Assembly (NCBI RefSeq): GCF_011044155.1
Contig: NZ_CP049056.1
Coordinates: 3,104,001-3,168,000, forward strand
DNA: 64,000 nucleotides
Source: Pikeienuella piscinae
GTDB lineage: Bacteria > Pseudomonadota > Alphaproteobacteria > Rhodobacterales > Rhodobacteraceae
Direction: 5' to 3'
The notes under the pieces are model-generated. The model saw only the letters and a list, made by a program, of their open reading frames with translations, was not told the DNA's origin and did no database searches. Below are positions 8,360 to 18,225 of this stretch, piece by piece (position 1 is the stretch's first letter; each line of letters begins with the position of its first letter). Position numbers and translations under genes: made by a program.

Positions 8360-9104
8360 ATGAGTGATTCGCGTCTTCCCATCACGATGGTCACCGGCTT
8401 TCTGGGCGCCGGCAAGACGACATTGCTCAATGCGATCCTTTCGGACGCGTCGTCTGGTCGAATCGTCGTAATCGTCAACGAATTCGGTGACGCGGGATTA
8501 GACCACGACCTGATCGAGGCGATCAGCGAAGAGGTTGTGCTGATGCAGTCGGGCTGTCTGTGCTGCTCGGTGCGCGGGGATATTGCGCGCACCGTGGCCA
8601 GCCTGCTCACGCGGCGGGACGCGGGCGAGCTTTCCTTCGAGCGTGTGGTGATCGAAACCACCGGGCTGGCCGACCCGGGGCCGATCCTTCAGACGCTGGT
8701 GGCGGATCCCTTCCTCGCCCGCGCGACGCGCATGGACGGCGTTGTCACCGTGGCCGACGCCGCGAACGGACCTGCTACGCTCAATGCGCAGCTCGAGGCG
8801 GTGTCGCAGGCGGCGATGGCCGATCTGATCGTGCTGAGCAAGACCGACCTCGTGACGCCCGAGCAAGTGGTGATGTTCGAAGAGCGTCTCAGGGCGATCA
8901 ACCCCGGCGTTCGCATCGTGCACGCCGTTCGGGGACCCGCCGGCGCCGCTCCGCGACTGGCCGGGCGACGAGCGCCGCTCACGCATCGTGGTCATCGCCC
9001 GCGACATCTCCCGTCCCGCGCTTCAGCGCAGCCTCGACATGCTGCGCGGGCGCTTGCCGCGCGAGGCGGCCGACGAGATTCACAATGAGGTATTCGCGCC
9101 ATGA
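8360..9104 (+). pseudogene. CobW/COG0523 GTPase, frameshifted and internally deleted
   Basis: The start ATG at 8360 ([23 protein letters not shown]) gives a P-loop GTPase with Walker [10 protein letters not shown] and the COG0523 metal motif GCLCC, followed by ETTGLADPGP and SKTDL. These proteins act as zinc metallochaperones in low-zinc regulons. The frame fails after VRIVHAVRG near 8935. A different frame then gives DWPGDERRSRIVVIARDISR through EIHNEVFAP, the expected C-terminal tail, ending at 9102-9104 and overlapping the next start (ATGA). The middle of the C-terminal domain is missing, so a deletion and a frame change have both occurred. The GTPase domain alone might still be made. Confidence 0.8.
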
Positions 9105-9820
9105 CCGACACCCGCCTTCCCGTCACTGTCCTGTCCGGCTTCCTGGGCGCAGGCAAGACGACGCTACTCAATCGTGTGCTGAACAACCGCGAAGGGCGGC
9201 GCGTGGCCGTGATTGTCAACGACATGTCCGAGGTGAACATCGACGCGGACCTCGTCCGCGCCGACACCGAGCTTTCCCGGACCGACGAGACGCTGGTGGA
9301 GATGTCGAACGGCTGCATCTGCTGCACCCTGCGCGACGACCTTCCGCAAGAGGTGCGCAAGCTGGCCGAAGACAAGTGCTTCGACTATCTGCTGATCGAG
9401 TCGACCGGCATCTCCGAGCCGCTGCCGGTCGCCGCGACCTTCGATTTCCGCGATGAGGCGGGCGAGAGCCTGTCGGACGTTTCCCGCCTCGATACGATGG
9501 TGACGGTGGTCGACGCGGTGAACCTGCTGAACGATTATTCCAGCCATGATTTCCTGCGGGACCGGGGCGAGACTCTGGGCGAAGAGGACGAGCGCACGCT
9601 CGTGAACCTGCTGGTCGAGCAGATCGAGTTTGCCGACGTGGTGATCCTGAACAAGGTCGCCGATGCAGGCCCCGAGCGCACCGACGCCGCGCGCAAGATC
9701 ATCCGCAGCCTGAACGCCGACGGCCGGATCATCGAGGCCAATCATTCCGATGTCGCGGTCGGCGGGATCCTCGACACCGGCCTTTTCGATTTCGATAAGG
9801 CGCATGAGCATCCGAGATAT
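9101..9820 (+). pseudogene. CobW/COG0523 GTPase (ZigA/YciC type), 3' end lost to IS3
   Basis: This second GTPase begins [23 protein letters not shown] and has Walker [13 protein letters not shown] (typical of the ZigA/YciC branch), the metal motif GCICC, and ESTGISEP. It is cut after [10 protein letters not shown] (about residue 238) where IS3-type transposase sequence begins; full-length members run to about 400 residues, so the C-terminal domain is absent. The open frame continues to 10387, but that part is transposase sequence read in the wrong frame and other unrelated DNA. Its place behind znuA and the first CobW gene indicates a zinc-starvation role before damage. Confidence 0.85.
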
Positions 9821-10190
9821 CCAACCCTGATAAGAGCAGTCAGTTCACGTCCACCGACTTCATCAAGGTACTGGCGGCGCGAGAGATCAAGATCAGCATG
9901 GATGGCAAAGGCGCCTGGCGCGACAAAGTCTTCGTCGAGCGCCTCTGGCGGACCATCAAATACGAGGAGGTCTATTTGCGCACCTACGCCACCGTCTCAG
10001 AAGCTCGCGCCTCCATCGGCCGCTATCTGGGCTTCCACAACAGCCGTCGCCCGCATTCATCGCTTGACGGGAAAACCTCCGATCAGGCTTATTTCAACCT
10101 GCCGAAGCTGGAAGCGGCTGCAGCGTAATCAAGGCGGAAATCCACTTAGAAAACGCCCGGCAACTGTACAGACAAACAGAGCCACCTCTT
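9820..10190 (+). mobile_element. IS3-family fragment, 3' end of OrfB
   Basis: In the frame of 9823-10128 the sequence reads [20 protein letters not shown], then [22 protein letters not shown], then [18 protein letters not shown], the C-terminal third of an IS3 OrfB with the last Asp region and the catalytic Glu. The following bases to about 10190 (TGTACAGACAAACAGAGCCAC) look like the IS right end. The left two thirds are missing. The junction with the CobW gene is near 9820. Between 10191 and 10277 nothing was recognised. Confidence 0.8.
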
Positions 10191-10277
10191 TCGTGGACAG
10201 TACGGTTGGCCTGAGCGATTGTGACGCGACCTACAGGTTGAATTCCCACCTGTTCCGGCAAGCCGCCGAAGCCGGCG

Positions 10278-11555
10278 TCAGCGTCTGGCCGCTTGTCGTT
10301 CAGCATCCTGTGCCGCATCGCGAAAGACGCCTTTCGCCATCTGGCCGCGTTCTTCCTCAACTCGCGCCCGGTAGAGTCGCGCTCTGACCGACTGCACCGC
10401 CCTATCGTCTGGCGCCGCCATGGCCGCAAACTCGGCGAAGTGGCAGGCAAGGCGCATGCGCCCCTCTTTGGCGAGGCTCTCGGCGCGGTCGGCCAGTTTG
10501 GCCGCGCCGCCAGCGGCATGCGCGATTTCTTCAGCGAGTTCGGCATCGGGCGCCGGTTTCAGCCGCGCCGGGTCGCCATCCCACCAACCGCCATAGAGAC
10601 GACAAATAGCGCGCACGACGAATTCCGGATCGTCGTAATTGTTCTGGATCCATGGCAGGTCGGCGAAACGCGCGGGCGGCGCCACGTGGTGTGGGATTTC
10701 GCCAAGCCGCATCCCGCTGTTCATCAACTCAAGCGATTGCGTGTGCAGCGATTCCAGCCATTCGGCGACATCGGTGAGGATTGTCCGGATCGCGTCACGA
10801 CCGAAGATCACCGGGCCATGACCGGGAACGAGGACCTCCGGGCTTCGCTCCACTATGGCGCGGAGCGTTTCCGCCCACTCGATGATGTAGCGCTGGGCCT
10901 TTTGCGGGTTGCCGGCGTTGGGCGCAGCCCAGGTGTAGAAATCGCCCGCGACGACCAGTGAACGGCTCGGCGCCCAGAGCCACATGTGATCGTCCGTTTC
11001 GCCCTTGCCGTGATAGAGTTCGAACGTCTCGGCGACGCCGTCGATCCGGCCCTCCCCGCGCACCAGAACGTCCGGCGCGCGGAATTCGGTCGGCCAGCGA
11101 AAGCCGGGGCGGGAATACTGGCGGATGTTGATCTTCTCGTTGAAGGGGCCGGTTCGCCGATAGCGCTCGAACCGTCGGGGAACGTTCTCATGCGCGATCA
11201 GCACCGGCCGCGGCGCACCCCGCGTCTCCGCATCCCGGTCGTAGAGCGGCATGCCGGCGACATGGTCGAAATGGCCGTGGGTGTAGACGACAGCCTTGAC
11301 CGGCGCATTCGGCTCCCATTCCCGTATCGCGGCGAGCACTTTTCCGCAGGTGTCGATGGCGCCGGTGTCGCAGACCACCAATCCCTCGGCCGTCCTGATC
11401 GCGGTTACGTTGCCGGAAAGTCCGCGGCAGACGATCGTCACGGCGTCCGACGCCACGTCGAGGCGGATGCAGTCCGGAACGCCGCGGAACCAGTCGTTGA
11501 TGCGGATGCGGCCTTCCATCACGTCGCGGGCGCCGTTCAGCACGTCCAGTGTCAT
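10278..11555 (-). CDS. Metallo-beta-lactamase-fold hydrolase, alkylsulfatase-like
   Basis: A 425-residue cytoplasmic-looking protein with the metal motif [10 protein letters not shown] (His93, His95, Asp97, His98) and later [18 protein letters not shown] and VPGHGPVI, which supply the remaining ligands. The C-terminal half ([26 protein letters not shown]) resembles the dimerisation region of SdsA-type alkylsulfatases and related hydrolases, including the YGGWWDG motif. The exact substrate cannot be told. It is the last gene of the minus-strand cassette with the acyl-CoA synthetase 46 bp upstream, so it probably acts on the compound imported by the TRAP system. Confidence 0.8.
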   Translation of the reverse strand: MTLDVLNGARDVMEGRIRINDWFRGVPDCIRLDVASDAVTIVCRGLSGNVTAIRTAEGLVVCDTGAIDTCGKVLAAIREWEPNAPVKAVVYTHGHFDHVAGMPLYDRDAETRGAPRPVLIAHENVPRRFERYRRTGPFNEKINIRQYSRPGFRWPTEFRAPDVLVRGEGRIDGVAETFELYHGKGETDDHMWLWAPSRSLVVAGDFYTWAAPNAGNPQKAQRYIIEWAETLRAIVERSPEVLVPGHGPVIFGRDAIRTILTDVAEWLESLHTQSLELMNSGMRLGEIPHHVAPPARFADLPWIQNNYDDPEFVVRAICRLYGGWWDGDPARLKPAPDAELAEEIAHAAGGAAKLADRAESLAKEGRMRLACHFAEFAAMAAPDDRAVQSVRARLYRARVEEERGQMAKGVFRDAAQDAERQAARR

Positions 11556-11601
11556 ACCAATGCCTTTCTGCTCACAGTCGCGCGCTTCGCGCCGATCTTC
11601 A

Positions 11602-13719
11602 TCATTCTCTGGCCCGCGCCGTCACTACTGCATCCAGCGCCACCGCCCCCTCGGGGCGAACCAGGAACGGGTTGACGTCGACGCTCTCAATCCGGTCCGC
11701 GTTGGCCGCCGCGAAGCGCGAGAGCGTGGATAGCGCGCGCGCCAGCGCAGCCCGATCCACTGCTGGCGCGCCCCTGACGCCGCCCAGCACCGCGGAGGCG
11801 CGGATCTCTCCGATCATTCGAGCCGCTTCCTCTTCACCGAATGGCGCGACCCGAAAGGTCACATCCTTCAGAGTCTCGGCGAAGACGCCGCCGAGCCCGA
11901 ACATCACCACCGGGCCGAAGATCGGGTCGCGCGCGACACCGAGGATCGTCTCGACGCCGCCCCACATCATCGGCGCGAGCAAGCAGCCTTCCGTTCGCGC
12001 GTCGGGTGCGTTTTCGGCGACCAGTGACGTGATCCTTGCGAAAGCTTCGGCCGCCGCGTCCTCGGTCTCGAGGCCGAGCGCGACGCCGCCAACGTCGGAT
12101 TTGTGCATCAGATCGGAGGAAAGAATCTTCAGGACGACGGGACCCGGCCTGTCCTTCGCGAGCGCGCGGAAGGCGCGCCGCGCCTCCTCTTCAAAGCGAA
12201 CGCGAAGCGGCGCGACCGCCGGGACGCCCGCCTCGCGCAAAAGGCTGAGCGAGTCGAACTCGTTCAAGGCGCCTTCTGCCCCGGCCAGCGCGGGCGCCGG
12301 TTTCTCCAACTGCGGCGCGGCTTCAGCCTGACGGGAGAATGAGTCAGCGAAGCCGCGAAGCGCAGATACTGCGCGAATGGCGTGGGTCGGCTCCTCAAAG
12401 AAGAGATGGCCCTCGGCGACGAGCTGCGCGCGGATCTCGGGCCGAAAGAGCGTGGAGAAAACGACCGTGCTGTCAGGGCGGCGCGCGCGGATCGCGTTCA
12501 GAAGCGGCAGGATGCGGGGACTGTATTCCTCGGAAAGCCCGAGATAGCCCATGAAGCACGCCACGGTCCCGTATTCCCCCTGCTGCAGGATCACGTCGAG
12601 GCATTTCTCCAGCAGGTCGAGATCGTTGATGACCTGCGCCGTCACGTCCACCGGGTTCGTCGCTCCGGCGAAGGGAATTATTCCACGGATCGTATCCTGC
12701 GCGGCGGCCGGCATGGGCGCGACGTCAAGCCCGCAGGAGGCGGCGGCGTCGGCGAGCAGCACCCCAACCCCGCCGGAGATCGAGGCGATCGCCACCTTGT
12801 CGTTGACGGGCGCCGCGCCGTTGGCGGCGGCATAGCCGATGTCGAATAGCTCCTCGACCGTCCGGGCGCGATAGACGCCGTGCTGGCGCATCACGGCGTC
12901 GAAGACGTGGTCCGCTCCTGCAAGCGAGGCGGTGTGCGAGCCGACCGCGGCGGCGCCAGCGCCGGTCGCGCCGACCTTCACTCCGATCACCGGCTTTTTC
13001 TTGGATCGGGCGAAGGCGAGCGCGTCGGCGAATTTCCGTCCGTCGGCGCAACCCTCCATATAAAACAGGATCGCCTTGGTCTGCGGATCGTCGGCGAGGA
13101 AGGCCACACCATCCGCCACATCCACGTCGATCGCGTTGCCGGTCGTGATCCACTGGCTAAAGGCGACGCCCCTGTCGCGCCCGACGCGGTAGCCGAAATT
13201 TGCGAAGGCGCCGCTCTGGCTGACCATACCGACATTGCCGGGCCGCGCCTGCCCCTCGCCGAGAAGCGGCGCAAACGTGACCCAGGCGCCATTGGAGAAA
13301 TTCGCGAAGCCGGAGCAGTTCGGGCCGAGCATACGAATGCCCGCGCCGCGCCCGATTGCGGCGAGCTCGGCCTGCTCCACCGCGCCACTCGCGCCAAGTT
13401 CAGCGAAACCTGCGGAAAAGATAATCGCGCCCTTCACGCCCTTTTCCGCGGCTTTGAGAAGCACGCCGCGCACGTCCCGCGCGGGGACCGCGATGACGAC
13501 GAGATCGACATCGCCCGGAATGTCGGCGAGGCGCGGCCAGGCCGTCAGCCCCTGGACCGTCTCGCGCGCCGGATTGACTGGATGGATCGCACCGGAAAAG
13601 CCCGCCGCCTTCAGGTAGCGGATCGGCAACCCACCGATCTTTGCGGGGTTGTCGGAAGCGCCGACGATGGCGATTGAGGCCGGACGAAAAAGCGGCGCAA
13701 GGGATTTGAGATCAATCAC
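11602..13719 (-). CDS. Acyl-CoA synthetase, NDP-forming (acetate-CoA ligase family)
   Basis: A 705-residue single-chain acid-CoA ligase of the ADP-forming type, which converts a carboxylate, CoA and ATP to acyl-CoA. The order is a CoA-binding Rossmann domain (residues 1-130, FRPASIAIVGASDNPAKIGG), succinyl-CoA-ligase-like domains with the phospho-histidine His262 in VGSHTASLAGAD, and a C-terminal ATP-grasp domain (about 470-700). GPNCSGFANF near residue 132 is also typical. It lies downstream of the TAXI-TRAP genes, separated by a strong hairpin, so it probably activates the imported acid. The acid itself cannot be named. Confidence 0.88.
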   Translation of the reverse strand: MIDLKSLAPLFRPASIAIVGASDNPAKIGGLPIRYLKAAGFSGAIHPVNPARETVQGLTAWPRLADIPGDVDLVVIAVPARDVRGVLLKAAEKGVKGAIIFSAGFAELGASGAVEQAELAAIGRGAGIRMLGPNCSGFANFSNGAWVTFAPLLGEGQARPGNVGMVSQSGAFANFGYRVGRDRGVAFSQWITTGNAIDVDVADGVAFLADDPQTKAILFYMEGCADGRKFADALAFARSKKKPVIGVKVGATGAGAAAVGSHTASLAGADHVFDAVMRQHGVYRARTVEELFDIGYAAANGAAPVNDKVAIASISGGVGVLLADAAASCGLDVAPMPAAAQDTIRGIIPFAGATNPVDVTAQVINDLDLLEKCLDVILQQGEYGTVACFMGYLGLSEEYSPRILPLLNAIRARRPDSTVVFSTLFRPEIRAQLVAEGHLFFEEPTHAIRAVSALRGFADSFSRQAEAAPQLEKPAPALAGAEGALNEFDSLSLLREAGVPAVAPLRVRFEEEARRAFRALAKDRPGPVVLKILSSDLMHKSDVGGVALGLETEDAAAEAFARITSLVAENAPDARTEGCLLAPMMWGGVETILGVARDPIFGPVVMFGLGGVFAETLKDVTFRVAPFGEEEAARMIGEIRASAVLGGVRGAPAVDRAALARALSTLSRFAAANADRIESVDVNPFLVRPEGAVALDAVVTARARE

Positions 13720-13751
13720 GCGCGAGCCCTTCTGCGGGAGTTTCCGTTTGC

Positions 13752-13780
13752 CGCCCCGGCCGCGACAGGCGGCCGGGGCG
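13752..13780 (-). terminator. Strong GC hairpin between TAXI gene and acyl-CoA synthetase gene
   Basis: A perfect 12-bp stem, CGCCCCGGCCGC at 13752-13763 and its complement at 13769-13780, encloses the 5-base loop GACAG. No T-run follows on either strand, so it is not a canonical intrinsic terminator. Its place inside the cassette suggests partial termination or protection of the upstream mRNA, giving more binding protein than enzyme. Confidence 0.5.
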
Positions 13781-13788
13781 TGACTAAG

Positions 13789-14829
13789 CTACTGCGCTTC
13801 GGGCGGGATCAGCTCTTCGGGAACTTCAAGGCCGATCTCGTGGAAATACCGGTAGGCGCCGGCGTGAAGCGGGAAGTTCATCGAAGTGAAGACCGTCTCT
13901 GGCGTGATCTGGGAGAGCCAGGCGGCGTTGGCGTGGAACTCATCGAGGTTCTCGAAAATCGCCTTCGTCAACTGGTACACGACTTCCTCGTCGACACCGA
14001 TATGCGTCGCGAGCCCCGCCTGGGAGCCGACGGTCGCGACGGGCGCGGTGTTGACCAGACGGTCGCCATAGATTTCCGGCGGGATCGACTCGATGGTGCG
14101 GCCCGGCGGGTTGAGCGCCTTCATCACGTCATCGCTCTCCAGCGCTGCGGCTGGAATGCCGAGGAGGCGCAGCTTTCGCGATGTCGCGAACTGCTCGATC
14201 TGCGGACTGGGGATCGAAGTCAGACCCATGTAAACGTCGAGCTGCCCATCTTGGAACGCCTGCTGCGCTGAGTTCCAGTCGAGCTTCGCCTCTTCGAAAT
14301 CGACGCCCGGCTCATAGCCGGCGACGCCTTTGACGATCTGGCCCGTCACCACGCGAGCGGCGCCCTTGGGCGGGCCGAGGAATACGCGCTTGCCTTTGAT
14401 ATCCTTCAGCGTCTCGATGCCCGAGTCGGCGTAGGTCACCATGTAATAGGCGCCGATAGGATAGTTGATGATCCCGCGGAGTTTGGCGAAAAGCTCCGGC
14501 GCCTCCGGCGAGTTCTTGAACATCGCCTCGCCGTTTTCCATGAACTGGTTGACGGCCATGGAGGCGAGGTAGAGATCGACCTGTCCTTTCGCGGCGTCAA
14601 TCGCCATTCGGACCGCCGACTTCCCGGAGGAGACCTGAATCTCGTAGGGAAGATGCTTCTGGACGACATTCGTGACCGCGACGGCGAACACATATGCCGA
14701 GGAGCCCGGCGCGAGCGTGTCCATCTTGAGATGGGTCTTCTCCTGCGCGCCGGCGCCCGCAGCGCCGAAGACGGCCACAGCCGCGAGCGCGGCGGCGAGC
14801 GTTCCTTTCAGACTTCGGAATTTCGTCAT
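13789..14829 (-). CDS. TAXI-family TRAP transporter solute-binding protein
   Basis: A 346-residue periplasmic binding protein of the TAXI (TRAP-associated extracytoplasmic immunogenic) family. The signal peptide covers about residues 1-28 (ending GAGAQE), followed by MDTLAPGSSAYVFAVAVTNV and ISSGK-like VSSGKSAVRMAIDAAKGQVDL, and LKDIKGKRVFLGPPKGAARV. The start at 14829 is chosen over the longer frame (14847) because GGAGG lies 6 bp before it. TAXI proteins hand small carboxylates to a fused TRAP permease, and the permease gene sits 14 bp upstream. Confidence 0.9.
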   Translation of the reverse strand: MTKFRSLKGTLAAALAAVAVFGAAGAGAQEKTHLKMDTLAPGSSAYVFAVAVTNVVQKHLPYEIQVSSGKSAVRMAIDAAKGQVDLYLASMAVNQFMENGEAMFKNSPEAPELFAKLRGIINYPIGAYYMVTYADSGIETLKDIKGKRVFLGPPKGAARVVTGQIVKGVAGYEPGVDFEEAKLDWNSAQQAFQDGQLDVYMGLTSIPSPQIEQFATSRKLRLLGIPAAALESDDVMKALNPPGRTIESIPPEIYGDRLVNTAPVATVGSQAGLATHIGVDEEVVYQLTKAIFENLDEFHANAAWLSQITPETVFTSMNFPLHAGAYRYFHEIGLEVPEELIPPEAQ

Positions 14830-14843
14830 GTCTTTCCTCCATT

Positions 14844-16814
14844 TCATGATGTTCGGTCAGCGCTTGCGGCTGCCTTTCGGGTGTTTTCGACAGGCGCTCC
14901 GAGCCCCGGACACTCAAGCCAATCTCGCGCGATCAGCACGGCGGCGAGCGCGAGGCCGATGACGCTGAAAAGCAGGTCGCCCTGCAGGATGAACCCCACG
15001 ACGATCAACCGGGCCAGACGTGACCAGAGCGCAAGCGGACCCCGCTCGAACCCCGCGAGCGCGGTCGTCATGAGCCAGAGCGCGGCGGCGGCTCGGATCA
15101 ACGTCCAGACGAAACCCGTCGGCTCGAACTCGAGGATCAGCAGCAGTTCCGGGTTGAAGACGAAGAGAAAGGGAATGACGAAGCCGGCGATGGAGAGCCG
15201 CAGCGCGGTCACTGCCGTCACGATCGGGTTCGCGCCGGCGATCGGGGCCGCAGCGAACGCGGCGAGCGCGACGGGCGGCGTCACCGCCGAGAGCACGCCG
15301 AAATAGAGCACGAACATGTGGACCGCGATCGTCGGAGCGCCGAGCCGAGTGATCGCACCGCCCATCACGAGAACGATGATCAGGTAGGCCGGCAACGTAG
15401 GCATCCCCATACCGAGGATAAGGCAGGCGAACATGGTCAGAAGAAGACTGACGAGCATGTCGCCCTCCCCCGCCGCGGAGATCATGCCCGCGAATTTGAG
15501 CCCGAAGCCGGTCAGGTTAAGCACACCGAGCACGACGCCGATGCAGGCCACGGCGACGACGATGCCGGCGCCCGCGATTCCGCCGTCGGCCAGCGCCACG
15601 AGGAGCGTCCGGGGTTTCCGCCTCATCTCGGGATTGAGAAGAAAGGCGAGCCCGACGGCGACGACGGTGGCCCAGAACCCGGCCATGGCGGGCGACCGTC
15701 CCTCTGCGAGAACGACCACGATCGCCGCAATTGGCCCCAGCACCATCAGCGACATCACCGAGTCGCGCCGGGTGAGCGCGACGCGTTCCGCAGGGGGCGT
15801 CGGCGCGATGCCGCGCTTGCGCGCCTCCAACGCCACCGCGCCCGCGAGGCTGAGATAATAGAGAATGGCGGGGATCAGCGCGGCGAGGCAGATCTGAAGA
15901 TACGGGATGCCTGTGATGTCGGCCATGACGAAGGCCGCCGCGCCCATCACCGGCGGCACGAACTGCCCGCCGGTGGAGGCGGCGGCCTCCACCCCGCCAG
16001 CGACATGCGGCGCGAAGCCGCGGCGCTTGATAATGGGAATCGTGAAGGAGCCGGTGCCGACGACGTTGGCGGCGACACTGCCGGACATGGTGCCGAAAAG
16101 CGCGCTCGCGACGATCGCCGCCTGCGCCGGGCCGCCGCGCGAGCGCGCGGTGAAATGGAAGGCGAGCCGGATCAACGCCTCCCCGGCGCCAGTCCGCTCC
16201 AGCACCACGCCGAACACGATGAAGACGAAGATTATCTGAACGACGACGCCGAGCGGAGAGCCGAACACGCCCTGCAACCCGAACCAGAGAGTCTCCATGG
16301 TCTGGCTCAAGGTGAATCCGGAGTGGTGAAAAACCCAGGGCAGGCTGTTCCCGAAGATGCAGTAGAGAAAGACCGCGAGGCAAAATAGCAGCAATGGCAG
16401 ACCGAAAAGCCGGCGCGATAGCTCCAACAGGCAGCCGACCGCCAAGACTGAGATCGCAATCTGATAGGGCGAATAGGAGAGCATGATGTCATCGACATGC
16501 TCGTAAGCGGCGAAGAGCTGCTCGACTGCGAGCGTGAAGATCACGATCATGAGCGCATCGACGAGCCAGCAGAGCGCCGGTGTGAGCCGCGATTGCGTCC
16601 GCACCCGCGCCGCCAGCGGGACGCTCAACGTCACCGCGGCGACTGAGAACAAGGTGACCAGGCTGCGGTGGAACCATGGCTCCCAGACGCCGAAATAGGC
16701 GGTGTAGAGCGACTGGACCGCGAGCGCGAAACCGATTGTCAGAGAGGCCGCGCGGGCGGCGCGCAATGCATACATACCGCGCGGCGCCGCCGCTGCTCTC
16801 TCGGTGTCACGCAT
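14844..16814 (-). CDS. TRAP transporter fused permease (4TM/12TM)
   Basis: A 656-residue inner-membrane protein in which the small (DctQ-like) and large (DctM-like) TRAP subunits are fused, as usual for TAXI systems. Many hydrophobic segments are present, with conserved stretches SALFGTMSGSVAANVVGTGSFTI split across the region near residue 230-250, FVPPVMGAAAFVMADITG, and GMGMPTLPAYLIIVLV. The ATG at 16814 overlaps the tetR stop by 8 bp (ATGCGTGA), favouring it over the longer open frame, whose extra residues are antisense to the TetR coding logic. It uses an ion gradient to import the solute bound by the TAXI protein. Confidence 0.9.
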   Translation of the reverse strand: MRDTERAAAAPRGMYALRAARAASLTIGFALAVQSLYTAYFGVWEPWFHRSLVTLFSVAAVTLSVPLAARVRTQSRLTPALCWLVDALMIVIFTLAVEQLFAAYEHVDDIMLSYSPYQIAISVLAVGCLLELSRRLFGLPLLLFCLAVFLYCIFGNSLPWVFHHSGFTLSQTMETLWFGLQGVFGSPLGVVVQIIFVFIVFGVVLERTGAGEALIRLAFHFTARSRGGPAQAAIVASALFGTMSGSVAANVVGTGSFTIPIIKRRGFAPHVAGGVEAAASTGGQFVPPVMGAAAFVMADITGIPYLQICLAALIPAILYYLSLAGAVALEARKRGIAPTPPAERVALTRRDSVMSLMVLGPIAAIVVVLAEGRSPAMAGFWATVVAVGLAFLLNPEMRRKPRTLLVALADGGIAGAGIVVAVACIGVVLGVLNLTGFGLKFAGMISAAGEGDMLVSLLLTMFACLILGMGMPTLPAYLIIVLVMGGAITRLGAPTIAVHMFVLYFGVLSAVTPPVALAAFAAAPIAGANPIVTAVTALRLSIAGFVIPFLFVFNPELLLILEFEPTGFVWTLIRAAAALWLMTTALAGFERGPLALWSRLARLIVVGFILQGDLLFSVIGLALAAVLIARDWLECPGLGAPVENTRKAAASADRTS

Positions 16815-17484
16815 GGGTGCGGCCGAGCTCTCTGAACGCTTCCGCTGTGTCGGCGGAGCTTGGCGCGGATATCGCCCCGAGGAAAAAATCGACCAGGTTC
16901 GAGACGAAGGCGGCGACTTCATGCTGCGGACGCACGCGCCGCCCGTCGCGCCGCCGCTTGTCGAAATCCGAGAGGATGTGCACCAACGCGCCGGTGACGA
17001 TCAGCAGCCGCTGACGCAAGATGGCCGAGGGAACGTCCTTTCTGAGCGCGATGATGTGGTCGAAACAGCGCTTATAGCCTTCGTCGTATCTGCCGGGGCC
17101 GAGATGGGTCTTGCGGATCACCGGGTCGCTATAGGCCTGCGCGAGAAACTGAATGTAGCGGTTGTCGCCTGTCTCGTCGTCGAGCAGCTCCGCAAGCGGA
17201 AAGACGATGGCGCAAACGATCTTGTGGAGGTCGATCTCTTCGCCAGAGTCCTCGATCCGGCGGAGCATCTCCAGCCTGCGGGTGTTCACGCGGCTCATCC
17301 GGTAGCCGACGATCGCCTCGATAAGCGCTTCCTTCGAGCCGAAATGATAGTGGAGCGCCGACGTGTTCTTCTGCCCCGCATCCTGGTTGATCCGTCGCAT
17401 CGAAACGGTCGCGATCCCTTCGGCGGCGAACAGCCTTTCCGCAGTTTCAACGAGCCGTTTGTAAGTCTCCGAGTTCGCCGCCAT
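16807..17484 (-). CDS. TetR-family transcriptional regulator
   Basis: A 225-residue regulator. The N-terminal HTH (residues 8-55) reads RLVETAERLFAAEGIATVSM and NTSALHYHFGSKEALIEAIV, the standard TetR helix-turn-helix with the YHFGSKE signature. The C-terminal ligand domain is typical in length but not informative. It is the first gene of the cassette and overlaps the TRAP permease start, so it is autoregulated if it represses the operon. The likely inducer is the imported acid or its CoA ester. Confidence 0.92.
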   Translation of the reverse strand: MAANSETYKRLVETAERLFAAEGIATVSMRRINQDAGQKNTSALHYHFGSKEALIEAIVGYRMSRVNTRRLEMLRRIEDSGEEIDLHKIVCAIVFPLAELLDDETGDNRYIQFLAQAYSDPVIRKTHLGPGRYDEGYKRCFDHIIALRKDVPSAILRQRLLIVTGALVHILSDFDKRRRDGRRVRPQHEVAAFVSNLVDFFLGAISAPSSADTAEAFRELGRTHA

Positions 17485-18225
17485 GCGTTGTAGATTCCTG
17501 CGCTGCGCCGCATATAAAGCACATGATTTATTAAAGCATACTCTTTATCACTTTCGATTCGTCAAGCCTTACTTCCGGAACTGCGAATCCTCAGACTCTT
17601 TCGGCGTCGCAATGTCGTGCCCGATTCGATCGCGGCGGCGGCGACGGCGCGCCGGCGGCGTCAACATCGACACCGTCGCCGCTCGTCGTTCAGTTGCTCA
17701 AGATATGACGCCTGCATGCGCCTCCCCGATCCGCCATTGAAACCGCCCCGCCATGAGGTAACGGCGAATGAACGAAAAGGAACATGCAGCATAACTTGAA
17801 GAGGGTTGCGGCGGCTCATTTGGTCGGCGGAACGGCTGTCGCTCGACCTGACCACCATCGCTTCGCGTTGGCAGAAGACGGCGCATCTCCGCCTGTCCGC
17901 GATCCAACGCTGTGGAACGATCAGGTTATCGATCAGCCAGCCTACCTCCGTCCCGCAGCTTCGTGTTGCACCCGTGCGGCGGCCGGACCGAGCTCCAATT
18001 CGCATGGTCGCCACACACCGCGTCTCCGAGTCAGCGCCCGTCGCGACGTCCGAATCGATGCTGCGTGGCGGTGATCAAGACAATCACTCTTGCCCAATTT
18101 ATGCTCATATCGAACTTTTTTCGTCTACAATTTAAGCGAAAAGTCTCATTGTCGCTCAGTATTTATGCATTTTCGGCTTTTCTGACGGCGAAACCGGGCT
18201 AAATTGCAGACGTTCCCGCCTGCCT
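17485..18225. other. Intergenic region; AT-rich promoter zone and no recognised gene
   Basis: 741 bp between tetR and the UreD-UreG chimera. Bases 17500-17575 are AT-rich and probably hold the tetR-TRAP promoter and operator. Bases 18085-18200 are also AT-rich and may contain the old urease promoter (for example a TACAATTTAA stretch near 18127). The open frames between (such as 17806-18135) have no family features and atypical composition. No IS end was recognised. Confidence 0.4.

Noticed and set aside
9101-10387. A 428-residue frame starting as a CobW GTPase
   Set aside because: Only the first 238 residues are GTPase-like; from 9820 the DNA encodes an IS3 transposase in another frame and then unrelated sequence.
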